From the NCBI RefSeq assembly GCF_016887965.1, contig NZ_JAFDVD010000013.1, positions 62,001-126,000 of the forward strand: 64,000 bases of DNA. Direction: 5' to 3'. Below, piece after piece: positions 56,534 through 64,000 of the stretch (position 1 is the first letter of the stretch; each line of letters begins with the position of its first letter). A model generated the notes under the pieces. The model ran no database searches and was not told where the DNA came from. It was given only the letters and a program-made list of their open reading frames with translations. The translations under genes were made by a program, and so were the position numbers. This DNA is from Phycicoccus sonneratiae (GTDB lineage Bacteria; Actinomycetota; Actinomycetes; Actinomycetales; Dermatophilaceae).

Positions 56534-57988
56534 TCAGGCGGTGTCGCCCCCGCGCAGGGTGCGTTCGAGGAGGTCGCGGACGTCGTCGGTGAGCACCGGC
56601 TCGGGGACGGTGACATCGACCTCGGGCACCGCGCAGCGCACGCCGTAGCAGTAGGCGTCCGGGTAGTCGCGGTCGGCGGCGGCGGCCAGGCCCTGGAGCC
56701 GGTCGGTCTGCAGGAGCGAGCGCCACGCCGCGCCGTCCTCCTCCGGCAGCTCCCCGAGGACGACCGTGCGCTCGCGGGTACGCCCCGCGAACCCGCCGGT
56801 GCGGCGGACGGCGACCTCGGTGCCCGGGGCGGGGGCCGGCGCGTCCGGCGAGGGAGGGGTGCCGGGGTCGGCGGGCGTGCTGCCCCCGGTCGTGGAGCCG
56901 TCGCCGCTGCCGGACCCGGTGGTGCCGGCGGGCGTGACGCCGACCCCGGCCCACGCGGTGGCGACCGCCTCCGCCTCGCGCGACCCCTCGCCGTGGCGGG
57001 CCGTGGCGGCGGCGAGGGTGAGCGCGGCGAAGGTCGCGAAGTCGCAGTCGGCGGCGATGTCGCCGGTCAGGGCGTCGTACCAGATCCGTCCCGGGGCCTC
57101 CCACGCGTTGCCGCCGAGGGCGACGGCGAGGTCGTGGAAGGCCTTGTTCGGGATGCCGGAGTTGATGTGGACGCCGCCGTTGTCGTCGGCGGTGTCGACG
57201 TAGTGGTCCATGTGCGCCGGCTGCGGGTCGGTGCCGAGGCGGGGGTCGTCGTAGGCGGTGCCGGGCGCGGCCATCGAGCGCAGGGCGACGCCCTGGACGC
57301 CGGGGGCGAGGAGCTCGGCGCCGATGAGCCAGTCGGCGTCGGTGGCCGCCTGCCCGAGGGAATGCTGCTTGACGAGGACGCCGAAGACGTCGGAGACCGA
57401 CTCGTTGAGGGCCCCGGACTGGTCCTGGTAGTTGAGGCCGGCGGTGTACTGGGTGACGCCGTGGGCGAGCTCGTGGCCGATGACGTCGAGGCTGCGGGTG
57501 AAGCCGAGGAAGACGACGCCGTCGCCGTCTCCGAAGACCATCTGGGTGCCGTCCCAGAAGGCGTTGTCGTAGTCGGTGCCGTAGTGGACGGTCGCCACGA
57601 GCGGAAGACCCTTGCCGTCCAACGAGTTCCGCGCGTAAGCATCCATCCACAGCTGCCACGTGGCGCCGAGCCCGTCGTACGCCTGGGTGACCGCCTCGTC
57701 GGCGGTGGGGGGCTCGCCCTCGCTGCGGACGGTCGTGCCGGGAAGGGTCGTGCCGTGCTCGGCGTCGTGCACCGTGCGCTGCGGGCCGGAGGCGTCACCC
57801 GGCGTGGCCGAGGGACGCGCGGTGCGCCCACCGGGCCGCGCCTCGGCGGTGACCCGCCCGCGCCGCAGGGTCTCGTCGTACACCAGGGCCGCCTCGGCCC
57901 GTTCCGCGAGCAGCGGGTCGCCCGAGGCCACGAGGGCCCGCAGCAGGTACGGCGGGACGATGGAGCAGCACGCGGGGGAGGTCGTCAT
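56534..57988 (-). CDS. Protealysin-like M4 metalloprotease with C-terminal emfourin-like inhibitor domain
   Basis: A 484-residue protein, ATG 57988, without signal peptide. Residues 1-90 contain a short protealysin-type propeptide (CCSIVPPYLLRALVASGDPL). The zinc site is His172-Glu-x-x-His176 in VIGHELAHGVTQYTAG with third ligand Glu196 in ALNESVSDVFG; NSGIPNKAFHDLAVALGG holds the transition-state His. A Gly/Ser/Thr/Pro linker (about 350-388) leads to VAVRRTGGFAGRTRERTVVL, then LPEEDGAAWRSLL and TDDVRDLLERTLRG, which resembles emfourin, the protein inhibitor of protealysin-like proteases. A self-inhibited or co-secreted protease is inferred. Confidence 0.82.
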   Translation of the reverse strand: MTTSPACCSIVPPYLLRALVASGDPLLAERAEAALVYDETLRRGRVTAEARPGGRTARPSATPGDASGPQRTVHDAEHGTTLPGTTVRSEGEPPTADEAVTQAYDGLGATWQLWMDAYARNSLDGKGLPLVATVHYGTDYDNAFWDGTQMVFGDGDGVVFLGFTRSLDVIGHELAHGVTQYTAGLNYQDQSGALNESVSDVFGVLVKQHSLGQAATDADWLIGAELLAPGVQGVALRSMAAPGTAYDDPRLGTDPQPAHMDHYVDTADDNGGVHINSGIPNKAFHDLAVALGGNAWEAPGRIWYDALTGDIAADCDFATFAALTLAAATARHGEGSREAEAVATAWAGVGVTPAGTTGSGSGDGSTTGGSTPADPGTPPSPDAPAPAPGTEVAVRRTGGFAGRTRERTVVLGELPEEDGAAWRSLLQTDRLQGLAAAADRDYPDAYCYGVRCAVPEVDVTVPEPVLTDDVRDLLERTLRGGDTA

Positions 57989-58050
57989 CCCTCCACGATG
58001 CCCCCGCCCGCCGACAGCCGCGAGTGGTGCGGCCCCCGGGACGGACGCGG

Positions 58051-60543
58051 TCAGCGGGTCGAGCGCGAGGGCAGCCGCACCGGCGTCGACGGGCGTCGGG
58101 GCGGGGTCGGCCGGTAGACGGTGAAGGGCACGGTCCGCTGGGTGGCCGCGCCACTGGGGTCGGTGACCCGGACGGTGACGTGGTGGGTGCCGGGGCGCAG
58201 GGTCCCCGGCCGCCAGCTCGGGCCGCACGGGGCGGGCGCGGCTCCGTCGAGCGCGCAGGTGGTCCGCAGGCCGCCGGGGGCGTCGTCGGGGTCGGAGACC
58301 GCGATCGCCACGGTCGGGGTCGGCGTGGTCGCCCGCGGGAGCGTCACCCGCAGCGTCGGCGCGGACGACACGGGGTCGAACCACGCGACGCTCCGGCTCG
58401 TGGGGATGTCGCGCAGCTTGCGGGGCGCACCCGTCAGGTCCCAGAGCTCGCCGGTTCCCGTGGTCATCCAGGCCGGGGAGCCGACGGCGATCATCGTCCC
58501 GGAGGTGTTCCACGCGAACTCCCGGCCCCAGACGTAGATCGACGTCGGTGTCCGCGTCCCGCCGGCCAGCGGCATCGTCTCGATCGTGAAGCCACCGGGC
58601 CCGACGACGGCCAGCCGTCCGGTGCGGGACACCCGGGCGCCCGTGACGTCCTCGGCGCCGCGGACGCCGGTCGTGCGGCCGGTCGCCGGGTCCATCCGGT
58701 ACAGACCTCCCGCCGCACCGACGACGAGGAGGTCACGGCCGTCGGGCGTCCAGTCGGCCAGAGCCCACGTGGACGAGCCGGGGACCTCGGTGACCGTCCC
58801 GGTCGCCCTGTCCTGCAGGAGGATCGCCGGCGGGTACGTGGTGCCGTCCGGCGCCCGGGCCGGCCGCTGGACGGCGAGGACGGCGCCGTCCGGGCGGAAG
58901 CGCGGCGTCGCCCACATGGCGTCAGGTCGCACGAGCCGGGTGATCGTCGACGACGAGAAGAACCAGGCGGCGGGCCGGTAGCGGTCGGTGCCGACGGACT
59001 CCGCGCGGGTGGGGGACGAGGCGAGGGCGACCGCCGTCATCGTCCGGCCGCCCTCCCACTCGCCGACCTGCCGGCCCTCGACGAGGTCGGGGCCGGTCCC
59101 CGCGGCGATGGCCCGCACCCCGGTGCCGCTGTCACCGAGGATCCACTCCTCGGGGACGACGACGGTCCGCGGCGCCGACGTGTACACCCGGCCGTCGGTG
59201 AGCGTGGCGCGCACGCGCAGGGTGTGCGCCCCGGGGAAGAGGGTGACCCCGGCGGTGGTGGAGGACAGGCTCGTCGCCCGGACGGTCCCGGACTCGTCGA
59301 GGACGCTGAACTGCATCGCCACGTCCTGCGCCGTGCCCGTCCGCCACGTCAGGGCGGTGAGTCCCGGTCGCCCGGTCGCGACCAGGTCCTGGGGCGCGGC
59401 GAGCTCGACCCGGTCGGTGCCCACGGCCGTGCCGACCGTCCACTCACCGTCGTCGGTCGCGAGCACGACCCGGGCCGTGTACTCCGTGTCGGCGGTGGCG
59501 CCGGACGGACGGTCCTCGCGCAGGCGCAGCGTGCACGAGGCACCCGGTGCGAGGACTCCGGTGCACGACCCCGTGCCGACGGAGAGGACGCCGGTGGGGT
59601 CGGCGCCGCTCGTCGTCCCGGGGACGCCCGAGGGCAGGAGTCGCACCCCACGGACCGTCTGCGGTCGCTGCCCGGTGTTCCGCACCACGTGGTCGAGGAC
59701 CGTGCCGGTCCCCGGAGCGGCGGCGAGGGCGGCCACGACGTCGCCCTCGATCGCGGTGACCGGTTCCGGGGTCGCCAGGCGACCGCTGGCCCGGACGCGG
59801 GACCCGTCGGGACAGCCCAGGTCCGCGTCGAGCGTGACCGCCGCCCACCACGAGCTCCGGCTGGGCGTGGCGTGCGCGACCGTGAGGCGGCCCGACGTGG
59901 CGGCGCAGGTCCCCACCGCACCCTCCACGCCGACGGGCACCTCGTCGGTGCCGGTGCCGACCGGGTACGCCCCGTCCGCGATCGGCCACGGGACGGTGAA
60001 CCGCGGGCCGCTGCCCGAGTAGTTCGCCCGGGTCACGGCCACACCCCCGGCGACCGGGGTGGCCTCGAGTGCCGGACCGACGAGAGTGGCCCCGCGGTGC
60101 GTTGCGTCCTCGTGGTCCCACACGACGACGAGGGCGTCGCGGGCGGGCTCGAACGGGCGGGCGTCGACGGCCCGCGACCCGACGGCCGGGTCGCTCACCG
60201 GGCCCTCGACGCCTGCGGCCGTGGCGGCCACGGTGTAGTGCGCCTCGACGCCGGCGCCGAGCTCGTCGTCGTCGAGCTGCCACGGGTACCGGCCGAGGGG
60301 CAGTGTCCAGGTGCGCTCGCCGGCCGCGCTCGTGCGACGGACCACCCACCCGGTGGGGAGGGGTCGGCCCGGGGCGGTGCCGGGGGCCTGCCAGGAGACG
60401 CGGACGCCCTCGATGGTCGACAGCGCCGTCACCGCGGACGGGGTGCCCGGTGGCTCGGCTGCGTGAACGGGGGACGCGGGGGCCAGCAGGAGCAGGGCCG
60501 CGGACGCCGACGTCGCGATCCGGCGCAGCACGGGTGCGAGCAC
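58051..60543 (-). CDS. Large secreted protein with FN3-like and beta-propeller regions
   Basis: An 830-residue secreted protein; GTG 60543 with GGAGGGG 5 bases upstream. The signal peptide is VLRRIATSASAALLLLAPAS then PVHA. An FN3-like domain (TPSAVTALSTIEGVRVSWQA) is followed by unassigned beta-rich regions and a WD40/TolB-like propeller (MWATPRFRPDGAVLAVQRPA, LADWTPDGRDLLVVGAAGGL, RVSRTGRLAVVG, FAWNTSGTMIAVGSP). An Ig-like end (HHVTVRVTDPSGAATQRTVP) and a basic tail close it. No catalytic motif is seen; the function is unknown. Confidence 0.78.
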   Translation of the reverse strand: MLAPVLRRIATSASAALLLLAPASPVHAAEPPGTPSAVTALSTIEGVRVSWQAPGTAPGRPLPTGWVVRRTSAAGERTWTLPLGRYPWQLDDDELGAGVEAHYTVAATAAGVEGPVSDPAVGSRAVDARPFEPARDALVVVWDHEDATHRGATLVGPALEATPVAGGVAVTRANYSGSGPRFTVPWPIADGAYPVGTGTDEVPVGVEGAVGTCAATSGRLTVAHATPSRSSWWAAVTLDADLGCPDGSRVRASGRLATPEPVTAIEGDVVAALAAAPGTGTVLDHVVRNTGQRPQTVRGVRLLPSGVPGTTSGADPTGVLSVGTGSCTGVLAPGASCTLRLREDRPSGATADTEYTARVVLATDDGEWTVGTAVGTDRVELAAPQDLVATGRPGLTALTWRTGTAQDVAMQFSVLDESGTVRATSLSSTTAGVTLFPGAHTLRVRATLTDGRVYTSAPRTVVVPEEWILGDSGTGVRAIAAGTGPDLVEGRQVGEWEGGRTMTAVALASSPTRAESVGTDRYRPAAWFFSSSTITRLVRPDAMWATPRFRPDGAVLAVQRPARAPDGTTYPPAILLQDRATGTVTEVPGSSTWALADWTPDGRDLLVVGAAGGLYRMDPATGRTTGVRGAEDVTGARVSRTGRLAVVGPGGFTIETMPLAGGTRTPTSIYVWGREFAWNTSGTMIAVGSPAWMTTGTGELWDLTGAPRKLRDIPTSRSVAWFDPVSSAPTLRVTLPRATTPTPTVAIAVSDPDDAPGGLRTTCALDGAAPAPCGPSWRPGTLRPGTHHVTVRVTDPSGAATQRTVPFTVYRPTPPRRPSTPVRLPSRSTR

Positions 60544-60656
60544 GATCCCCTCCGTGGCCGATGGTCGCGGGGACGGGGCTCGGCCGCACCCCGACCGCAG
60601 CGTAGGGCCACGGGCGGCGGCGCGCGGCACCCCGACGGGCAGGTCTGGCCGAACGG

Positions 60657-61412
60657 TCAGCGGCGCAGAGCGGCGGCCATCCGTTCCTGCGCGAGCGGGG
60701 ACCCGAAGAGCTCACCGGACAGCCGGGCCATCTCCTCGCCGTCGCGGTCGAAGGAGGCGAGCAGGTCGGTGGCGAGGAGCCGCTTGGCGGCGACCAGGCC
60801 CTGGCGGGCGCCGGCGCGCAGGTCGTCGAGGACGGCGGCGACGGCGGTGTCCATCCCGGCCTCGTCGGCGACGCGGGAGACGAGCCCGGAGGCCGCCGCC
60901 TCGTGCGCCGGGAACGTCCGCCCGGTGAGTGACCAGTCGGAGAGGGATCGCCCGGTGACCCTGTGCCGCAGCGGAATCGAGATGATCGCCGCGGCCAGCC
61001 CGAGCCGGACCTCGGTGAGCGCGAACGACACGTCGTCGCGGCAGACGACGAGGTCGGCGGCCGCGACGAGCCCGAGGCCGCCGGCGCGCACCGGACCGTC
61101 GAGGCGGACGACGACGGGGACGGGCAGGGCCGCCACCCGGCGCTGGAGGGCGACGATGCCGCGGGCCGACTCGGTCATGTCGACGGTCGCGGCCTCGGTG
61201 AGGTCCGCTCCGGCGCAGAAGACGCGGTGGCTCGAGCGCAGGAGCACGCCGTGGAGCGAGTCGTCGGCGGCGAGGCCGTCGAGGTGGTCGGTGAGCTCGG
61301 CGACCATCCGGCGCGAGAGGGCGTTGCGGTTGGCGGGGGAGTCGAGCGTGACGACGGCGATGCGGTCCTCGTCGGACCGGGTGACCAGGGGGGCGTCGGC
61401 GTCGGCATCCAC
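60657..61412 (-). CDS. Enoyl-CoA hydratase/isomerase (crotonase) family protein
   Basis: A 251-residue crotonase-fold protein starting MDADADAPLVTRSDEDRIAV. The oxyanion-hole motif FCAGADLTEA is present, as is the second glycine motif AGGLGLVAAADLVV. The Glu equivalent to rat hydratase Glu144 (in GGGxEL) is Gly here, while the other acidic position survives in FALTEVRLGL. The reaction may therefore differ from simple hydration. It probably belongs with lipid or xenobiotic degradation. Confidence 0.87.
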   Translation of the reverse strand: MDADADAPLVTRSDEDRIAVVTLDSPANRNALSRRMVAELTDHLDGLAADDSLHGVLLRSSHRVFCAGADLTEAATVDMTESARGIVALQRRVAALPVPVVVRLDGPVRAGGLGLVAAADLVVCRDDVSFALTEVRLGLAAAIISIPLRHRVTGRSLSDWSLTGRTFPAHEAAASGLVSRVADEAGMDTAVAAVLDDLRAGARQGLVAAKRLLATDLLASFDRDGEEMARLSGELFGSPLAQERMAAALRR

Positions 61413-61433
61413 GGGCCCGACCCTAGCCGCCGG

Positions 61434-61907
61434 TCACGCCGCGGCCGCCACCCGGAAGACGGGGAAGCCGGGGGCGGCGGCGGCGAGCTCGGCGTCGGTG
61501 GAGTCCTTGGTCAGGCCCTCGACGAAGCGGCCGACCTCCCAGCCCCAGCGCTCCAGGTACACCCGGATGACGGCCGGCCGCTCCGCGACGGGCACCTCGA
61601 CGAGCCGCACCCGCTCGACCCGGCGGCCGACCCGCAGCTCCGCCTCGCCGGCGGCGCGGACGTTGCGGACCCACTCGGTGTTGCCGCGGGGGGCGACGAG
61701 GAAGCGCTCGTCGCCCCGGGTCAGGAGGTTGACCGGCGTGCTGCGGGGCAGGCCCGAGCGCCGGCCGCGCACGGTGAGCACCCGCGACCCGAGGAGGCTG
61801 ACGCCGTGCTCGGTGAGCCAGCGCACCGCGGCGTTGAACCAGGCGTCCATCCGGTCGGTGGGGCGGACGTAACGGGCGGCGGGGTCGGGGGTCGTCGGCT
61901 GGGTCAT
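61434..61907 (-). CDS. Deazaflavin (F420)-dependent nitroreductase family protein
   Basis: A 157-residue Ddn-like protein, ATG 61907 with GAGAGA upstream. DRMDAWFNAAVRWLTEHG, LTVRGRRSGLPRSTPVNLLT and FLVAPRGNTEWVRNVRAAGE are hallmarks of the F420-binding split-barrel family, which reduces quinones, nitro compounds or fatty acids. It is divergent from a tetR gene across two matching palindromes and is the likely regulated target. Confidence 0.88.
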   Translation of the reverse strand: MTQPTTPDPAARYVRPTDRMDAWFNAAVRWLTEHGVSLLGSRVLTVRGRRSGLPRSTPVNLLTRGDERFLVAPRGNTEWVRNVRAAGEAELRVGRRVERVRLVEVPVAERPAVIRVYLERWGWEVGRFVEGLTKDSTDAELAAAAPGFPVFRVAAAA

Positions 61908-61928
61908 CGGTCTCTCCTCGCAAAGTGT

Positions 61929-61939
61929 GAGCACTGCTC
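61929..61939. promoter_or_regulatory. TetR operator 1
   Basis: GAGCACTGCTC, an inverted repeat (GAGCA-C-TGCTC) 22 bases upstream of the reductase start, in the divergent gap. Confidence 0.65.
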
Positions 61940-61979
61940 TCGTCGTGGACGAGTGTGCGCGTCCGGGGTCGCGTTGTCA

Positions 61980-61992
61980 AGAGCACTGCTCT
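61980..61992. promoter_or_regulatory. TetR operator 2
   Basis: AGAGCACTGCTCT (AGAGCA-C-TGCTCT), a second copy of the palindrome 51 bases away and 22 bases before the tetR start. Both copies are followed by TCG-GTCGTGG-like sequence. Placed to cover both divergent promoters. Confidence 0.68.
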
Positions 61993-62013
61993 CGGTCGTG
62001 GTTGGATGGGGCC

Positions 62014-62709
62014 ATGCCGTCCCGTGCCGAGCACCGCCGCGCCGTCGAGGCCCGCATCGTCGAGATCGGGCGCCGTCACCTCGCCGCGGAGGGAGCGGCC
62101 GGGCTGTCGCTGCGCGCGGTGACCCGCGACCTCGGGATGGTGTCGTCGGCGGTGTACCGGTACGTCGCCAACCGCGACGAGCTGCTGACCCTCCTCCTCG
62201 TCGACGCCTACACCGAGGTCGCCGACGCCGTCGACGCGGCGGTGGCCGAGGCGGGCGACCGGCCGTGGTCCGAGCGGGTCGTCGTCGCCGGGAGGGCGTT
62301 CCGGCGGTGGGCGGTCGACGACCCCTCGCGGTACGCGCTGCTCTACGGCAGCCCGGTGCCGGGGTACGAGGCACCGGCCGAGCGCACCGTCGAGCCGGGG
62401 ACCCGGGTCGTCATCACCCTCGCGCGGCTCGTCGACGAGGGGGTGCGGGCCGGCGAGGTGACGCCGGCCGGACCCGTGGCGACGCGCGACGAGGACCTGC
62501 TCGCCGACCTCGTGCGCGTGGGTGAGGAGGTCGGCCTGGCCGCCGGGGCCGACGTGCTCGCCCGGGCGCTCACCCTCTGGGCCGTGCTCGTCGGGGGGAC
62601 GAGCCTCGAGGTCTTCGGGCAGTACGGGCGGGACACCTTCCGGGACGCCGGAGCGCTGCTCGAGCAGCAGCTGCGCCTCGTCCTCTCGCTCCTGCGCGCG
62701 GACCCCTGA
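62014..62709 (+). CDS. TetR family transcriptional regulator
   Basis: A 231-residue regulator, ATG 62014. The N-terminal HTH is LAAEGAAGLSLRAVTRDLGM followed by VSSAVYRYVANRDELLTLLL, typical of TetR. The C-terminal ligand domain contains VVAGRAFRRWAVDDPSRYAL and YGSPVPGYEAP, as in the TetR_C_13/WHG-like actinobacterial class. It probably represses itself and the divergent F420-type reductase gene through the two palindromes. Confidence 0.9.
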   Translation: MPSRAEHRRAVEARIVEIGRRHLAAEGAAGLSLRAVTRDLGMVSSAVYRYVANRDELLTLLLVDAYTEVADAVDAAVAEAGDRPWSERVVVAGRAFRRWAVDDPSRYALLYGSPVPGYEAPAERTVEPGTRVVITLARLVDEGVRAGEVTPAGPVATRDEDLLADLVRVGEEVGLAAGADVLARALTLWAVLVGGTSLEVFGQYGRDTFRDAGALLEQQLRLVLSLLRADP

Positions 62710-62813
62710 CCTCCTCGATCAACCCACACTTGTTGCGAGTTCGGCCGCTGGACGCGCCCTCATTCGGGGTGTCGGGCGGTCGAACTCGCAACAAGTCGAA
62801 GGGGGTGAGGTCA
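62707..62813. repeat. Class A palindromic element, copy 3 (A3)
   Basis: Perfect 16-bp arms ACTTGTTGCGAGTTCG (62728-62743) and CGAACTCGCAACAAGT (62781-62796) enclose a core starting GCCGCTGGACGCGCC and ending CGGGGTGTCGGGCGG. The outer ends TGACCTC and GAGGTCA include the stop codons of the convergent tetR and dciA-like genes. The last 15 core bases are identical to those of A2, but the arms are a different sequence. Confidence 0.78.
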
Positions 62814-63479
62814 GCCGTAGGTGTCGCGGGGGCCACGGCCGTCCTGCACCCGGTGCCGCCCGCGCGACCACGTCGGCGCGCTCGGGCCGACGACCCGCAG
62901 CTCGGCGACCGTCCCCTCGCCGACGTCCTCGGCGAGGCGGGCCATCAGCGACGACTCGAGCAGGCGCAGCTGGGTGGCCCAGGCGGTGGAGTCGGCGCGG
63001 ACGGTGAGGACGCCGTCGACGAAGTCGGTGGGATGGCAGTGGGCGGCGACCTCGTCGCCGACGATGACCGGCCAGCGCCCGATGACCGAGCCGACGGCCA
63101 CGTCGGCGCCCCAGCCGCGGTCGACGACGAACCGGTCGATCTGGTCGCCGAGCAGCTGCGGGTCGCGGCCGGCGTCACCGCGCCGGCCCCCCGGCACGTC
63201 CTTGGCGCGGCGGCGGGGCTTCAGGCCCGGGCGCAGGCCCTTGGCGCGCGCTCGGGCCCGGGCCCTTGCGAGCGCCTCGGCCGTCGCGAGCCCGGCGTCG
63301 CCGACCTCGTCCTCACGTGCCTCCTCGGCGAGGTCCGGGCCGGTGTCGGAGGCCCCGGCACCGCTCTTCCCCCGGGAAGCACCCTCTTCCGCGGGGAACG
63401 GTTCCGGGGTGGAGCGCGGCGGTATCGGGTCACCCGATACGCGTGGGTCATCCGGGGCCGCCGGGGGGTCAGGCGTCAT
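62811..63479 (-). CDS. DUF721 / DciA-like replication-associated protein
   Basis: A 222-residue protein starting [20 protein letters not shown], its start overlapping the end of recF by 11 bases. A 110-residue polar and basic N-terminus ([20 protein letters not shown]) precedes the DUF721 domain ([40 protein letters not shown]). DUF721 includes DciA, the loader-like partner of replicative helicase in many bacteria. Its position after recF is conserved; gyrB, normally next, is displaced by about 8.9 kb. Confidence 0.88.
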   Translation of the reverse strand: MTPDPPAAPDDPRVSGDPIPPRSTPEPFPAEEGASRGKSGAGASDTGPDLAEEAREDEVGDAGLATAEALARARARARAKGLRPGLKPRRRAKDVPGGRRGDAGRDPQLLGDQIDRFVVDRGWGADVAVGSVIGRWPVIVGDEVAAHCHPTDFVDGVLTVRADSTAWATQLRLLESSLMARLAEDVGEGTVAELRVVGPSAPTWSRGRHRVQDGRGPRDTYG

Positions 63480-64000
63480 CGGCCGGCTCCTCGGGGTCGA
63501 GCGCCGGTGCGGTGTCGCCCCCTCCGCCGTCGGTCGTGGGGGAGGAGGACTCGACCGAGCCGAGGGTCACCCGGTGGGTCCGGCCGGCGAGCGCGGCCGG
63601 CACGTCCTCGGGCACGGCGGCCGTCACGAGCACCTGCTCGGCGTCGGCGACCATCGCGGCCAGCCGCTCGCGCCGGCCCGAGTCGAGCTCGGCGAAGACG
63701 TCGTCGAGGACGAGCACCGGGTCGTCCCCGAGGTCGGTGCGCAGCAGCTGGAAGGCCGCGAGCCGCAGCCCGAGCGCGAACGACCACGACTCCCCGTGGC
63801 TCGCGTACCCCTTGGCCGGCAGCTCGCCGAGCGAGAGGACCAGGTCGTCGCGGTGCGGGCCGACGAGGCACACCCCGCGCTCGACCTCCTGGTCACGGAC
63901 CTCGGCGAGCGAGGCGAGGACCTCGTCGTGCAGCTCGGCGACCTCGGGCACCTCACCGGCCGCGATGCGTGCCGCGGTCGCCTCCCGCAGCGAGGACCGG
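63469..64000 (-). CDS. recF: DNA replication and repair protein RecF (C-terminal part)
   Basis: The gene enters from the right edge; about 177 C-terminal residues are visible. [40 protein letters not shown] (signature motif region) and [20 protein letters not shown], then [12 protein letters not shown] (Walker B and D-loop) identify the RecF ATPase C-terminus. An acidic tail follows. RecF loads RecA at gapped DNA. dnaN and dnaA should lie beyond the edge. Confidence 0.93.
   Translation of the reverse strand, partial: RSSLREATAARIAAGEVPEVAELHDEVLASLAEVRDQEVERGVCLVGPHRDDLVLSLGELPAKGYASHGESWSFALGLRLAAFQLLRTDLGDDPVLVLDDVFAELDSGRRERLAAMVADAEQVLVTAAVPEDVPAALAGRTHRVTLGSVESSSPTTDGGGGDTAPALDPEEPADDA

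Noticed and set aside
56301-57659. An upstream extension of the HSP90-like gene to give a 906-codon protein
   Set aside because: The extra part is antisense-frame shadow of the M4 protease gene, which is well supported on the same strand in another frame.

Overview
The window is a gene-dense, very high-GC chromosomal segment of an actinobacterium. Gene content and style (fhaA-fhaB-pstP-rodA-pbpA-pknB, crgA, class E sortase, DUF881, DUF3566, DLW-39 peptide, many GTG starts with 4-base GTGA/ATGA overlaps, no rRNA, no integrase or transposase) point to the Micrococcales, most plausibly the Intrasporangiaceae/Dermatophilaceae. That placement is inferred from content, not from a search. The right end (recF, dciA-like DUF721, then gyrB-gyrA) shows that dnaA-dnaN and oriC lie just beyond base 64000, so the window runs away from the origin as the coordinate falls.

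Layout. 1-5540: tail of an RNA helicase gene, a large secreted nuclease, two small genes, an acyl-CoA dehydrogenase. 5780-16630: BNR-repeat protein, YdeI-like protein, ABC-F ATPase, Nei2 glycosylase, DUF1801 and DUF2461 proteins, DUF3516 helicase, a DesK/DesR-like two-component pair. 16780-19910: orphan CUT1-type sugar importer (binding lipoprotein and two permeases). 20000-30600: membrane protein, ergothioneine genes egtB-egtD, FAD monooxygenase facing a MarR regulator, bfd-bfr iron-storage pair with an IdeR/DtxR-type box, dinB, an HdeD-lipase fusion, a fatty-acid/sterol hydroxylase. 30700-43750: tRNA-Leu, pirin, the fhaA-to-pknB growth and division signalling operon, pabA-type amidotransferase, sortase/DUF881, crgA, rhomboid protease, cyclophilin. 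43900-49030: coiled-coil protein, VWA lipoprotein, a frameshifted nuclease-like gene, tRNA-Ala and tRNA-Ile flanking a 40-residue DLW-39 gene, DUF3566. 49030-64000: gyrA, gyrB, then seven accessory genes (lipoprotein, HSP90-like protein, M4 protease with a fused inhibitor-like domain, secreted propeller, crotonase, deazaflavin-type reductase, TetR) separating gyrB from dciA and recF.

How it works together. The core is origin-proximal housekeeping: DNA topology, replication-associated proteins and a Ser/Thr-kinase-controlled elongation/division module. Stress and metal handling (ergothioneine, Bfr, Pol IV, Nei2) sits in the middle.

The most unusual content is not protein-coding. Several families of palindromic repeats sit between genes and once inside a gene: three long hairpins with a shared CGGGGTGTCGGGCGG-like core but changing, still self-complementary arms (one inside a helicase linker); three about 48-base GGTTCGAGGTGA hairpins near tRNA genes; a four-copy 63-base hairpin array; a 21-base-period palindrome array; and a 62-base hairpin between gyrB and gyrA. 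A cluster of DnaA-box-like sites lies between crgA and the rhomboid gene, about 22 kb from the recF end.
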